Assembly: GCA_029449235.1 (NCBI GenBank)
Contig: JANATG010000004.1
Location: 2,356,001-2,420,000, forward strand
Direction of reading: 5' to 3'
Length of the DNA stretch: 64,000 bases
Source of the DNA: Linnemannia schmuckeri
Taxonomy: Eukaryota; Mortierellomycota; Mortierellomycetes; Mortierellales; Mortierellaceae
Made by a program: the position numbers and the translations under genes. Below the pieces are notes generated by a model that saw nothing but the letters and a program-made list of their open reading frames with translations, was not told the origin of the DNA and searched no databases. This document shows positions 10,955-21,583 of this stretch, one piece after another; position 1 is the first letter of the stretch, and every line of letters begins with the position of its first letter.

Positions 10955-13012
10955 ATGTCCAAATCCACAACTACCACTACCACCACTACCACAAACGGCA
11001 GCAACAGCTTCCTCACCCATGCACAATGGATCTACCTCCGTCAAGAGGCTCAGCTTCGGAGGCAGACCCTCGCCACCTTCGGACCACAGGGTGTCCTTGA
11101 CTTAGCCCTCGTCGGCGCAATCCTCGGCAACAACATCCGTGAAATCGGTCGCTACAGCGTCACCTGCGACGGCAGTCTCGTCCGAGGTCGGTATACCATC
11201 TATGAGCTGGTTCATTTCGGCGCCCTCGCCGTAACTGGTCGTCGTCGTCGGCGCCACCATGGCTCTGCTTCTTCCGATACGTCTTCTTCCTCATCCTCAT
11301 CTGATTCTACGACAAAGACGAAGACGACAGTGCAGGTGAAACGCATCTACCCTACAACACTCTCTAATCTCTTCCCGGCGATGGTCTTCAAGGCCATGAG
11401 AAGGAAATCTGTCCGTCCACCAAAGTTCCAGCACGATGATGAGGACGACTGCTACTCTTCAATGCCCTCAACCCCTACCATGTTCCCCATGTCGCCTACT
11501 TTTATGGCCACTGCCGCAAAACCGACCATCCCTTCGACCAAGGACTACCGTTCGCACAGCCACAGCCCCACCCCCTCGTTTGCCTCATCCGTCTCTGCGA
11601 CTACAACATCATCTTCAGTAACAGCGACGGCGGACGCGATGCTGATTACCTCAGAGGCTGTCCTCTCTCACCTAATCCAACATCGCCTCCATCGTGTCAA
11701 GGACCTTCCTCTGCCTCGTGAACTCTGCTTCATGGGCGCCGTCAGTCTTCCTCTGCCTCCAGTTCTCCGCGCCATGCATATCGCCTGGACCATGGATTTC
11801 CTTAAAACCTGTGCGACCACCCCACGTCGTCAGCGTAAACAACAACAACAGCAACAGCGACAACAGCAACAAACAGATGATAACGATTCCACTCCCTCTC
11901 CTCTGCGTTCAACACCACCACCACAACAGGAGGCTTTGGGCGGATTGGAATTCAGGCCTGATATATATGCACACAAGATGCGCCTTGCTCGGCTGGTCCG
12001 AGCACAGCAGCAAGAAAAAAAGGCTACCACCTCTCTTTCCACCTCTCCTCCTTCTTCGTCCAACTCGACAACGGCAACAACTCCTGGCAGCGGCTACAGC
12101 CATCACCGTCTTTCTGCTTCCATGCGCCGTGGCCCTTCTTCAGTTTCGATCCCCGAGGAGAATGAGGATGAAGACGACAAGGCCGCGGTACCACCTACCC
12201 CTGCCATCCCACTCCTTCTGAACGAACCCGCCGTCCCCGTTCCAACCCCCATTTCCACACCCACACCAACTCCCGCTGCCACGGCCGCGAAAAAGTCTGT
12301 CCGACAAGACAAGCGCCTGATGCAGCAACTCCTCGCCCTCGAGAACAAGGTTCCCCGCATCGTCCGCCAATGGGCAAACGTCGCCCGGACCTACTTTGAC
12401 AACGAACTAATCCAAGAAGATCGCGAGGTCCAGGCCTGGGTCGACCGCCAACGGATTCAAGTCGTCCTCGGATGTGGATATCGTTTTGGTGGCTCTCCTT
12501 CAAATGCCCTCACCGCCACCACTCCTTCTATTGCCTCTACTGTCACCGCTGCCACCGCCGCCGCCGCAGCAGCAGCTGCTTCGTCCGTCACCTCCACAAA
12601 GGGTAACGGCACCACTGGCACAACCTCAAGGCCCAGACTTGCTCCGATTGCAACCGCCTTGGCCAACGCCAACGTGAACGCGAACCCTCACGCCATCCAT
12701 CTCGGGGCCACACGCCACCAACGCGTCCCTTCCCTCTCTTCATCCACATCCCCCGCCCCATCTCGCAGTTGTTTCCCAGAAGGCGTTCGTCTCGTCAACT
12801 CAGGGTATCAACAACCTTTGCAGCAACAGCAACAGCATCAAAAACCACGCCCGCAATCGACAATCCGTTCACGCCCCACGAGCGCGACCATGAACGAGCG
12901 TCTCAGTGCTAGTCAACAGATGCTGAGTATGCACCTTTGGCTCAGTCTTTTGGTTTCTCCACTTAGTCCTGAGCATATGATTCAAGACCAGTTTAGCTTC
13001 CTGGATTCTTGA
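10955..13012 (+). CDS. Unrecognised 685-aa protein with ordered blocks separated by low-complexity linkers
   Basis: One uninterrupted frame opens at CACCATGTCC after a long ATG-free leader. I do not recognise a family. The N-terminus is Thr-rich (about residues 5-13). An ordered block follows (about 20-95: THAQWIYLRQEAQLRRQTL, then LVGAILGNNIREIGRYSV and YTIYELVHFGALAV). Further predicted helical blocks are VLSHLIQHRLHRVKDLPLPR (about 235-255), LRAMHIAWTMDFLKTCA (about 271-287), DIYAHKMRLARLVRAQQ (about 338-354) and RLMQQLLALENKVPRIVRQW (about 450-470), the last continuing to a D/E/R-rich helix. Between these lie Ser/Thr, Gln, Pro/Thr and Ala tracts. No signal peptide, membrane helix or catalytic motif is evident. 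It may be lineage-specific. Codon use and the clean leader argue that it is real. Confidence 0.75.
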   Translation: MSKSTTTTTTTTTNGSNSFLTHAQWIYLRQEAQLRRQTLATFGPQGVLDLALVGAILGNNIREIGRYSVTCDGSLVRGRYTIYELVHFGALAVTGRRRRRHHGSASSDTSSSSSSSDSTTKTKTTVQVKRIYPTTLSNLFPAMVFKAMRRKSVRPPKFQHDDEDDCYSSMPSTPTMFPMSPTFMATAAKPTIPSTKDYRSHSHSPTPSFASSVSATTTSSSVTATADAMLITSEAVLSHLIQHRLHRVKDLPLPRELCFMGAVSLPLPPVLRAMHIAWTMDFLKTCATTPRRQRKQQQQQQRQQQQTDDNDSTPSPLRSTPPPQQEALGGLEFRPDIYAHKMRLARLVRAQQQEKKATTSLSTSPPSSSNSTTATTPGSGYSHHRLSASMRRGPSSVSIPEENEDEDDKAAVPPTPAIPLLLNEPAVPVPTPISTPTPTPAATAAKKSVRQDKRLMQQLLALENKVPRIVRQWANVARTYFDNELIQEDREVQAWVDRQRIQVVLGCGYRFGGSPSNALTATTPSIASTVTAATAAAAAAAASSVTSTKGNGTTGTTSRPRLAPIATALANANVNANPHAIHLGATRHQRVPSLSSSTSPAPSRSCFPEGVRLVNSGYQQPLQQQQQHQKPRPQSTIRSRPTSATMNERLSASQQMLSMHLWLSLLVSPLSPEHMIQDQFSFLDS

Positions 13013-14007
13013 AGACGAAAAGTTTCTACAATCACCCCACTGTGTCTGATTATTAAATTTGCTTGTGATTTGGATTACTTGATTTGTTGTGATTGTAGGA
13101 TTTAGATGGCTAAGAATAGTCAAGGGGAAGTTTCATTTTCTAAAATGCGTAAAACACTTGTTGGTCTAAGCTTTGCGGACAGGACAAGAAAAGGACATAC
13201 AATTCACAAACAAGCATTCGGGAAAGTAGGCCCTACATAAACTCAGTTACACTGATGCATGGCCAGTGTCGGGGGATTTGCGGGTGCATGTCATCTGCAG
13301 TCGGTTGATGTGACCGAGTAGTATGAGGTCCAGTAACGGCGGACTGGAGTGATGATGGGAGGTACCCGGTAGGCGCAAAAGTCTCTGATAGGGTGTCAAA
13401 GTTTACCGACCGTTGCCCGGGAGCTAAGACTACGATGGTAATATTTATACAAGCGTTGGTGTCACATCCTCGTCGACAATATCATGCTTTGAATGAAAGG
13501 TTGATTGACGTCTGATAAGTGAAAAACTGAAATGTATAGCAGTCTGTTCCTGGGTGGCAAATAGAGCCGGCTGTTAGCGTTCAAAAAAGCGGCGATAGAT
13601 ATGCGTAGATGACATATGTCTTAGTGGTGTCAATGGCGAGGTGGGACTGGTCGAAAGAGAATTGAAGCGGTCAGAGTGGGAAGGAACTTTTTTACTCTGA
13701 CGCGAGCAATTGTTTCCGTGCTCAGGGCACGGAGCAGATCTAGGCCAAAACACTCATACTCTATGCCACATGCCCACAGAACAAAAAAAAGGGACAATCG
13801 CGAGATCTCTCTCCATGCTTGGTGTGGTTTTATTTTTACAAGGTTTTTCTTTGTCATGCTGGCCTTTGAGAGGAAAAAGAGAAAAAAAAAGGCATAAAAA
13901 GAAAAAAAAATGAAGCTCATTCGTTCAGACTCATCACAGTCATAATGCTGTCTCGCTCTGTCGCTCCTCTGCCCTCTCCCGCTCCTTTCTTTCTCAACAT
14001 CTCTAGA
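13013..14007. other. Convergent intergenic region (two 3' ends)
   Basis: The interval lies between the stop of the 10955 gene and the stop of the minus-strand Sds3-like gene. It must hold both 3' UTRs. The part at 13130-13620 is of mixed composition without a usable frame. I see no RNA gene or repeat beyond short A runs near 13880-13910. Confidence 0.5.
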
Positions 14008-17000
14008 TCACTTTGGCGCAGTAATACGTGGCGATCCAGTATCTTGGGAAGGACCCTTGCTCGCATCCTTGGGCTTGGGCGAGGGTGCTTGAATGGGCTC
14101 CAACACAGGCGAATTAGGCTCACTCGAAAGATCAATCACCACTGGTGAACGGCGACCTTTGGGAGGAGGAGGAGGAAGAGGAGGATGAGGGCCACCATAG
14201 CCTCCAACACCATGCATCGGGCCAGGAGGCGGGTACGATGGTCCACTTCGTCGAAGGTCCGGCGACAGATGATGAGGCGACATGTGACCCGAGTAACTAC
14301 CGGGCGGGTACGCCGGTCGATTCACCGCGTTCAAGGGCGAAAGTGGATGGGATCTGGATCCGGCAAGGAGTGGTGAAGTTGTTGGAACCCCTCTTTCCTG
14401 CGGTGAAGCACGTCCTCCCACATGAGGCACTGTGGGCGAACGATCACCGATTGGATAGGGCTCTCTCGCACGGAATCCTGGAAAGTATCCCCCTGGAGGG
14501 TATGCTCTTGTGCCGTTATGATACCGAGCTCCTGCTGGACTTTCCTGTGGGCTGGAAGGAAAGCTAGCTCGGCTGTAGTCGGGATCGTGTGCATATGGAC
14601 TCAACTTGGATACTACTACTGCCGGATCAACGAACGCAGAGACACGAGGGTTTTTAGGGGGGCGTCCTCGAGGGGCTCGAACATAGGGCGGATATCCTGG
14701 TGCCTCTAACTGTGGCGGCGGCGGTGGCATCGGCGGGCGTTTGCGAGGTGGGGCAATACTCCTGGGATCGTCATAGGGGTAAGCACGAGGATCAGACGGG
14801 TAGTAGACCGGGGGGTCGGATGGGTGGCGAAGGGTCGGTGTGTAATGAGGCCCATAGGCCAAGGCGGGGTCGTGTTCGTATCGCGAACGGTAAGGGTCAT
14901 GCTGGCGGGAACGCGGGTGCATTAATTGCTGTCGAGCCTCCTGGAGAGGATCTACCAGACGACCGTTTCTTTCTTTAGGACTGGTGTCGTAGTGGGGAGA
15001 TGGGCCATAGGGTCTTGAGGCCTCTCGGCCACCAACGGGCAGTGGAGGGGGTGGACGTAGTTGGCGGGGATCCGTCAACTTAGCAGAAGCGCCTGGACGA
15101 CCGGCATCCCAAGGCCGGCCGTAACGATCAACGAGTGGGTATCGCGAAACATACGGAGAGTTGGGGTCGTCCTTAGGAGAGGCTCGCTCAGGTCCATCCG
15201 GTCCAAATCCTGGAATAAAACGCGGCTGATGGTCCTTTGTCAGTATGATCGGTGACGCATCCACTATGGATCGGTAGCGTCTGCCCTGTGCTTGTGTTGG
15301 AGAATCAGCACGAGAATTGTACTCTTTTCCATATCTAGACCGCGCCAACTGTTGGTCAAACAAATCATCCGCCTCCTGATCAATATCCATGTCACGACCA
15401 GGGCTCCTAGAAGTTGCCCTGTTATCCGTAGATTGACCAGCGTGCTTCTTGTAAGCAGTTTTGTTCTGCATCTCCCGATCTAGCACGCGTCGCCGCTTGC
15501 GTCTCTCCTCGTTCATCTGGTCGATCATATGCTGTTGCTGGCTGACAACGTGACCCATGGGTGAGAAGGTGTCTCTTGAGGCTGCCGGGCGGGAAAGAGA
15601 CTCTTCTGGAAATAGGAAGGCAAGGTCAGCGGCTACTTCCTTGCGACTCAGTCCCTGGGGGGCTGTCAGGCGCGGCACCCTGGACTGTTTCGATGGGATG
15701 CAGATCTCGCAATCACTGCATTCCGATCCTGAGCTGGAGTATGAGTCGTAGCTTGAGCAGCTTTCTCCACAGGAATCGTTCGCAGGATCCTCGTGGCCCA
15801 TCATGATGGCATTCCTGTAAACGAGCGCTTCTGCAAGAGCTTTTGTTTTGATATTCGCCTTTTCCGCTACTCTGTTGCTTTCTTCCATCTCCTGCTTGAT
15901 CCTGTCCATGCGACTTTGAACCAAGTCGATCATAACCCTCCTAGTGTCGATCAGGCCGGCCTGAAGGCGAGGTAACATCAATGAAGCAATAAGAGAAAAG
16001 ATAGAAAGAGTAATCCACAAATGTTAATACGGTGTGGCGGAGAATGAAAAGTCGCCATCATTTTCAAGGTTGGGTCCCAATGAGTGGACCCGAAAAGCGT
16101 GGGAGAAGCGCAGCTCATACCTTGTACTGGTCAAAGGCAGCCTTGCGGACAGCTTGATAGTTCTTTTCCCACATCCGTTCCGCATACCCCTTTTGAGCTC
16201 TGGCAATGTCGATCCTGGCGTTTCGTCGGTCCTCGATAGCCTTCAGTTCTGCCAGTAAGCCAGGGTGCGTTCCTGCGCGGATTTGTTTCTCTTCGACATC
16301 CAGAGCCGCCGTCATTTTTATCCTCATACTACACGCAGTGAAAATATAGTGGGAGTGGGAAGGCAAGAAGAGGTGAGGATCGCAAGTCATTGAACATTTT
16401 GCAAAGTTATCCGAAAAAAAGGAAAAAAAGCTGTTTTTACACTGACCTGTTTTTGGCCACCTTATACTCTGCCGATATTTCGTAGAGATTTCTTTTGGCG
16501 GTACGGTGGTCCCGCTTCAAGTCCCTTGTGAGTTCATCGTCCTCTGAATTGCTTTCATCAGGCGTTGACATGGTACCGGTCAAGTTGAGGTTCAAGTCCT
16601 CAATATCTAGAGTATCATAGAAAGGCACGGCCATAAACCACTTAAAAAGTCAGAGGACAGGAAACAATACAGCCGTCATGCGACGTTTTCACAAGCATAT
16701 CCAAAGAGATAGGAGCATGCTTTCTTTTCCTACCTCCAAATGTGTGCCGAATAAGTTCATAATCCTGTGCATCGACCATATCTGGATGGAGACTTTCAGA
16801 GTCCTGGATGCCCTGCTGAAAGAGTCGAGTCAACGCAACAGCGGCGCTGGTGTTGGCCTTGAGCTGTTGTTGTTCTTCTGTAAAGTCGCCCAAAAGATGA
16901 TCCATATCAAGTCTGTCGGCATCGGCTGTCAAATGAGCGACCACATTTGGAATTCGCCTGCTTGAACGGAGCCTCCGTTTTGTCGGTACCCGTTCAGTCC

Positions 17001-17781
17001 TCGACCGCTTTTCCTTGGACGCCTCTGTCCCACGCTGGTCATCATCCGAGTCTGCATCTGCATCATCACCGTCCGAAGCACTGGAGCCATCATCCCCGTC
17101 CCGCTCCTCGCTCACATGACTCGACTCGGCGCGTGCTTGTTTGCGTGTGGGTGACTCGCTCCTGCTTCTGCTCATGGTCCTACTATGGCCATCGCTGTTC
17201 CTGCTTCTGCTTCTGCTATCGCTGTCACCTCTGCTTTTACTCCTGTCCCTGTCTTGACTGCCATCCCTGCTTCGGCTCCTGTCTTTATCCCTGCCCCTAG
17301 ACGACGGTTCATCCAGCTCAACTGCGATTAAAGTGGACTCTTCCCTGTCAAGACGCTCCGACTGCATGTGGTTAGTCGACCCTGACTCTGGCTGGTTAAC
17401 CTCCATATCGACATCCATGCTTTCGTTAATAGGTTCTGTTGATTCGGAAGGCGACTGAGGTTCATCAACGTCTGAGAAGGACTCTACGTCTTCGGTCTCG
17501 TCTCGAAGTTTAGGCGGTCGTCCTCGGGATCGTTTGGGCCTATCTTGTTCATCCTGAACCTGAACAGATGTGCTGCCAACCTTGCGAGGACGACCGGGCC
17601 GTCCTGGTACGTGTGATGTGAGTGCTGTATTTGGGGCAGGGACGGTTGCATCGCGTGGTTTGGCAGTTCCAGATCCTGACGTGGCTTGGTTTGAGGTGGA
17701 TGCTGATGCCGATTGTGAACTGTTGGTGGTGCCGAAGCGTGTCCGGGTGCTGCCACGACGGAGAAGCGGGACGATCGCCAT
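14008..17781 (-). CDS. Sds3/BRMS1-family subunit of a Sin3-Rpd3-type histone deacetylase complex, AT-hook-bearing
   Basis: Four exons: 16693-17781, 16447-16640, 16121-16328 and 14008-15960. They join in phase to 1,147 aa. The N-terminal part has AT-hook-like GRPGRPRK and RGRPPK (about residues 58-95), then a Ser/Arg/Asp-rich stretch and a helical block (RRIPNVVAHLTADADRLDMD). Exons 2-4 encode the Sds3-like coiled coil: RDLKRDHRTAKRNLYEISAE, IRAGTHPGLLAELKAIEDRR, GYAERMWEKNYQAVRKAAF and GLIDTRRVMIDLVQSRMDRI. The 'GTHP...L..IE.RR..R' pattern is characteristic. The last about 550 residues are Pro/Arg/Tyr-rich and probably disordered. Sds3 proteins (about 330 aa) scaffold Sin3 and HDAC; this one is more than three times longer. 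The first intron is only 52 nt (16641-16692) with a CTGAC branch-like site. Without it, MAVPFYDTLDIEDLN could look like a separate start. Confidence 0.8.
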
Positions 17782-18727
17782 GCTGGAATGTTGTTGTTAT
17801 TTTTGTTGTCGTCTATGTATGCGTGTGTGTTGTTGTCGTGGTTGACTATGATGGGTTCACTCTACAAGGTCTGCATCCATAAAAAATAATCCAAGCTGGT
17901 CAATGGACTGAGTATTAGATTCAGACAACAAGCACAAAACCGATTGAGGGGTGTGGGCGTGTATTTATCATTACCGTTGAGGGGAATGTTCGGAGTGGAT
18001 GGGATGCGTAGGCCATCCGGAGGAAGAAGAGGAGAAAGGACGAGAGTGAAGAGGGGGGGGAGTGAATCGAAGCAGGAGCCTAACGTGGAGCTTGTTTCCG
18101 TAGGTTGTAAATAAAAAGGCGCGAACGATCGATCTTATTGTTGTTTTGAAAACAATAACGGGCAGGTGTGTGGATGGGGAGTGGTGGCGCCAAGGGGATG
18201 ATGATGATGTGTGAGTGCGTTATTAATGAGAAGTGGCGTTGTATGTAAGTGGTAAAGAAGGGAAAGGGGGATGACGATGCAATGGTTGAAGAAGGGACAA
18301 AGAGAGGGAAGTGGGGTGAAGGACAAGGAAGGGCTAAGGGAAGGAGAAAGAAGAAAAGGAAGAGAGAGACGAGGAGAAAGGGGGGAAATTCAACCCAAAA
18401 GGGGCTCTGAAAAGGACATTCAGGCTGGGTTTGGCACTTGGTAGGCGGCAGACACGTCTATCTATCCACTACATGTACCACGCAACTGAACATCAGCTTC
18501 AAGACTCAGGAGGCTAGAACATCCTCATCGTTATCATGTATCCACAGTCCACATGTAATTACCAGAGTTGTAGACACGGGCAGTCTCACATACTCTGCTG
18601 CACTGTCCTACTACTCAACGCTACCTGGATACACACCTTTCTTTGCTTCGCTCCACTGGCTTCAGGCTGCACCCCATTGTCCGCTCCCTACAAAGGCGCT
18701 TCCGTACGTACAGAAATGAAGTCCACT

Positions 18728-18734
<7 letters not shown>

Positions 18735-18765
<31 letters not shown>
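18735..18765 (+). repeat. T31 homopolymer
   Basis: An uninterrupted run of 31 T on the plus strand directly follows a C7 run. This is likely a sequencing-difficult site. Confidence 0.9.
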
Positions 18766-18767
<2 letters not shown>

Positions 18768-19182
18768 ATCCTTGCTTCTTTCCCTGCCCTGCCTTGCAGA
18801 AAGTGTGTCGATCTTTTTTTCTTTCTTCTTTTTTCTTTCTTCATGTCCCCGCATGCGCTATATTGTTTTTGTCATGCCTGTAATAGGCTGCATGCGCTTT
18901 GCAAAGTCAATATTTCAGTCTCCTTGCTTGACAAGGATTGAGGCTAGTCACCCTTGCTCTTTTGACATACCAATCAACGTTTAACAACACTTACTCACCT
19001 TGCAGTGGCAGTGGCAGAGCACAAGTGCTTATACGTGTCCTACTTGATGAACATAGAGGAAACACTATGGGCCCTGACTCTGAAGCTCAAATTTGACGGC
19101 TTCGTAAGGTTATTTTGGGCTGGGAAATCAATTGCTCACTGCAGGTGAGGTCAACAAGCGTGGGAGGGGAAAGTGAAGAGGA

Positions 19183-19201
19183 GGGGGGGGGGGGGGGGGG
19201 G
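19183..19201 (+). repeat. G19 homopolymer
   Basis: A run of 19 G on the plus strand, flanked by purine-rich sequence. Such a run can form a G-quadruplex in principle. It is the only long G run in the window. Confidence 0.9.
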
Positions 19202-20836
19202 TGGAAGGAGAATGAAGAGAAGAAAGGGGGACATGACCATGCCAACCACGTCGGCCTTTTTTTTGTGTGATATGAGAGCCAATAACCATTGTATTGAGCT
19301 TTTATTCCATCCTTTACTCTTATTTTTTGTCGCGACGCGCGGTGTAGCTGACACATTCACATTCTGAGAGTGATGGTGACCTTCAAACGGCTAAATGGAA
19401 AGTAGTAAGGCGTCTACTGCCATCTTTGGTGTTAATGAGGCCAATGGCTGACATATTCTCTTGAAGTTCAAGCGCCACTCAGATTATCCAGCTGGGATAG
19501 AAACAGACAAAAAGAAAAAAAAAAAAAAAATACGAAAAGAGACAGGAAAAGCTGAAGGCAGCTGCTGCAAGCCAGTAAGTTAACAGCCGATATTTATCAT
19601 ATCGCGGACTTTTATGTTTTTTTTTTTTTTTTTTTTTTTTTGTTTTGAACAACGCATTGCTTCGGGACCATGTGCCGGTGCGGTACAGGAATTTTTTTCA
19701 TTTATGTCAGTCTATGCCAGTGTCCAGTCATGTCTGTTGCGAGTCCAGGCGCACGCCTGATTGACATTAATGCAAGCGAGTGAGCGCGTACCGGGTGGTG
19801 GCACAAGAAGAACGACCAGAAGGCAAAAAAAAAAAAAAAATAAAATAAATAGAAAAAATAATGAACAAACTCGCCGAACGATATGGTACGATTGCATAAG
19901 GTGAGGAAAGTGGATGATTGGATTGTTAATATGTTCCGCATCTTTTTATTTATTTATTTTTTCATGAGCTTTACAGAATTGAGACAGCCACTCTTGCTAG
20001 TGCGCTGCAACGCCCCTCTAATGAATAAAGGCCGCTGCGGCACAATGACGACGGACAAGAGGGAGAAAGAGAACGAAGAGGGAGAAGGTTACTAAAATAG
20101 CAGGTGGGGAGTGGAAATTGCCCCTGGTTTTCCTCGTTTGATGCGTGCCTGTTTTTTTTTTCTTGCAGCTACTTTTAGTATGAAGTTACCACCCAATCGA
20201 TCTGGTTCTTGAAAAATGAACCCGAGGGTTTGTCCCGTTCCCCGGTGGACAGCGTAGGAAGATGTCTAGTCATGCTCATCCAGACATCCACATTTCCAGT
20301 CAATTCGATCCAAAGTCTCTTCTGCCAACAAACTCATATTCCCTTTGAGCACTTTTTTCCTCTCCTTCTTCAACGTGGCTGAACAAACCCGAGCAAATAA
20401 GAAAGAGAAGCGCTGTTGCGTCAAATATTGTTTCTTTTTGTTCTTTTTTCCCTTCAACAAAGATTACGGCCACAGCCCTAATTTTTATTTGTTCCTGGAG
20501 CAGTTTATACCGGGATTTGTTGGTTGATACTTTGGCGTACTCAAAGAGAGATGAGTTGGTTGTTGCCAGGCAATGATGAGGCTATAGATATGTAGGTTTC
20601 TTTCTTTCTCGCCTCCCATTGCCCCTTCAGTCCCAGCCCGCCTCTCTTTTTTATTTGTTTGCTTGCTAGTTGCTTGATTGCTTGTTTGTCTGTTGACTTT
20701 AGTCAAGGCGTGACATAGCATGACATAGCACGGCATACTGGCATGCCATGTATGGGCAAAGACATCAATATTGTGTGAGTAGGTAATTGATAATTAATTG
20801 TTCCTTGCACCTGGCAAAAAAAAGAGTATTTTCAAT

Positions 20837-21583
20837 GACTTCGTTTTGTTGTTCTTTCCCCTCCCACTCCCCTCCCCTGCCTCTCGGCTCTCTCTCTCCC
20901 AAAAAGAAAACTCCTTTGACGCCACTCACCCACTTCCGATTATTTTGACTCTCTTCTCTGTTCTCCCTTTCGATTGATAATTCTTTCCCACCTGTCTTTC
21001 AATTCTCTTTACCCTTTATACCTTGGCTCTTCCTCTCTTTCTTCTCTTTTCCCTTTTCCCTTCTTCCTTCATACTCTATCTACCTATCTTTAACCTTCCC
21101 TCTTACCTTCTTTTGTAGTATCACCTCAATCAATCAATCAGACTCCCACACTGCCCACACTGCCACACGCCTTCAATACCTGTCTTCTTCCTCTCTCGTT
21201 CTCACTGATCATCTTTCCTTTTGCTCTCTCTTTCTTCCTCTCTACTTCTTTATTTCTCATTCACATATAGTACATATTCACACAAACGGCCAATCGTTCA
21301 TTCCTTGGCACTTTACTCTCGTCCTTTTTGTACCTCTACTTTACTTTTTACTTAACTCAACTCGACTTTTCCCTTGACTTCTCTCTGAAAAAAGTGACTT
21401 TACCCACAGCCAGACTTACATACACGCACATACACAATCTCGACTCGTGTCCGCCCTCCTTCTCTCTCTCTCCCCCTCCTCTCTCCCTTCCTCCCTCCCC
21501 GCTCAGCCTCACTAAAATATAATAGTACAGGACTGAACTGACGGAACAGTCAAGGCCAAGCACACCAACAGCGATCGACTCCA
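20837..21583 (+). promoter_or_regulatory. CT-rich, ATG-free promoter/leader of the IPT/zinc-finger gene
   Basis: About 745 bp on the plus strand is dominated by CT, CCT and TTCC runs and contains no ATG between the one at about 20835 and the start codon at 21584. The same design precedes several other plus-strand genes here. I see no canonical TATA box. A transcription start within this block is inferred. Confidence 0.5.

Larger units (their letters stand above)
17782..20836. other. Divergent intergenic region between the Sds3-like gene and the IPT/zinc-finger gene
   Basis: No supported gene. The left part (about 18000-18400) is purine-rich on the plus strand, so pyrimidine-rich in the sense of the minus-strand Sds3-like gene, as expected for its promoter or leader. 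Homopolymers are conspicuous: T31 at 18735-18765, G19 at 19183-19201, A-runs near 19512 and 19826, T-run near 19616-19640. Sequence at 18430-18720 and 18870-19180 is of mixed composition, but no frame is convincing. Confidence 0.5.

Noticed and set aside
10345..11100. 251-aa plus-strand frame overlapping the start of the 10955 gene
   Set aside because: It begins at a non-ATG codon in the untranslated leader and is made of CT/CAA repeats; it is in a different frame from the real coding sequence.
16447..16640. Separate short gene starting MAVPFYDTLDIEDLN
   Set aside because: The exon joins both neighbours in phase and supplies the first helix of the Sds3 domain, so it is an internal exon.
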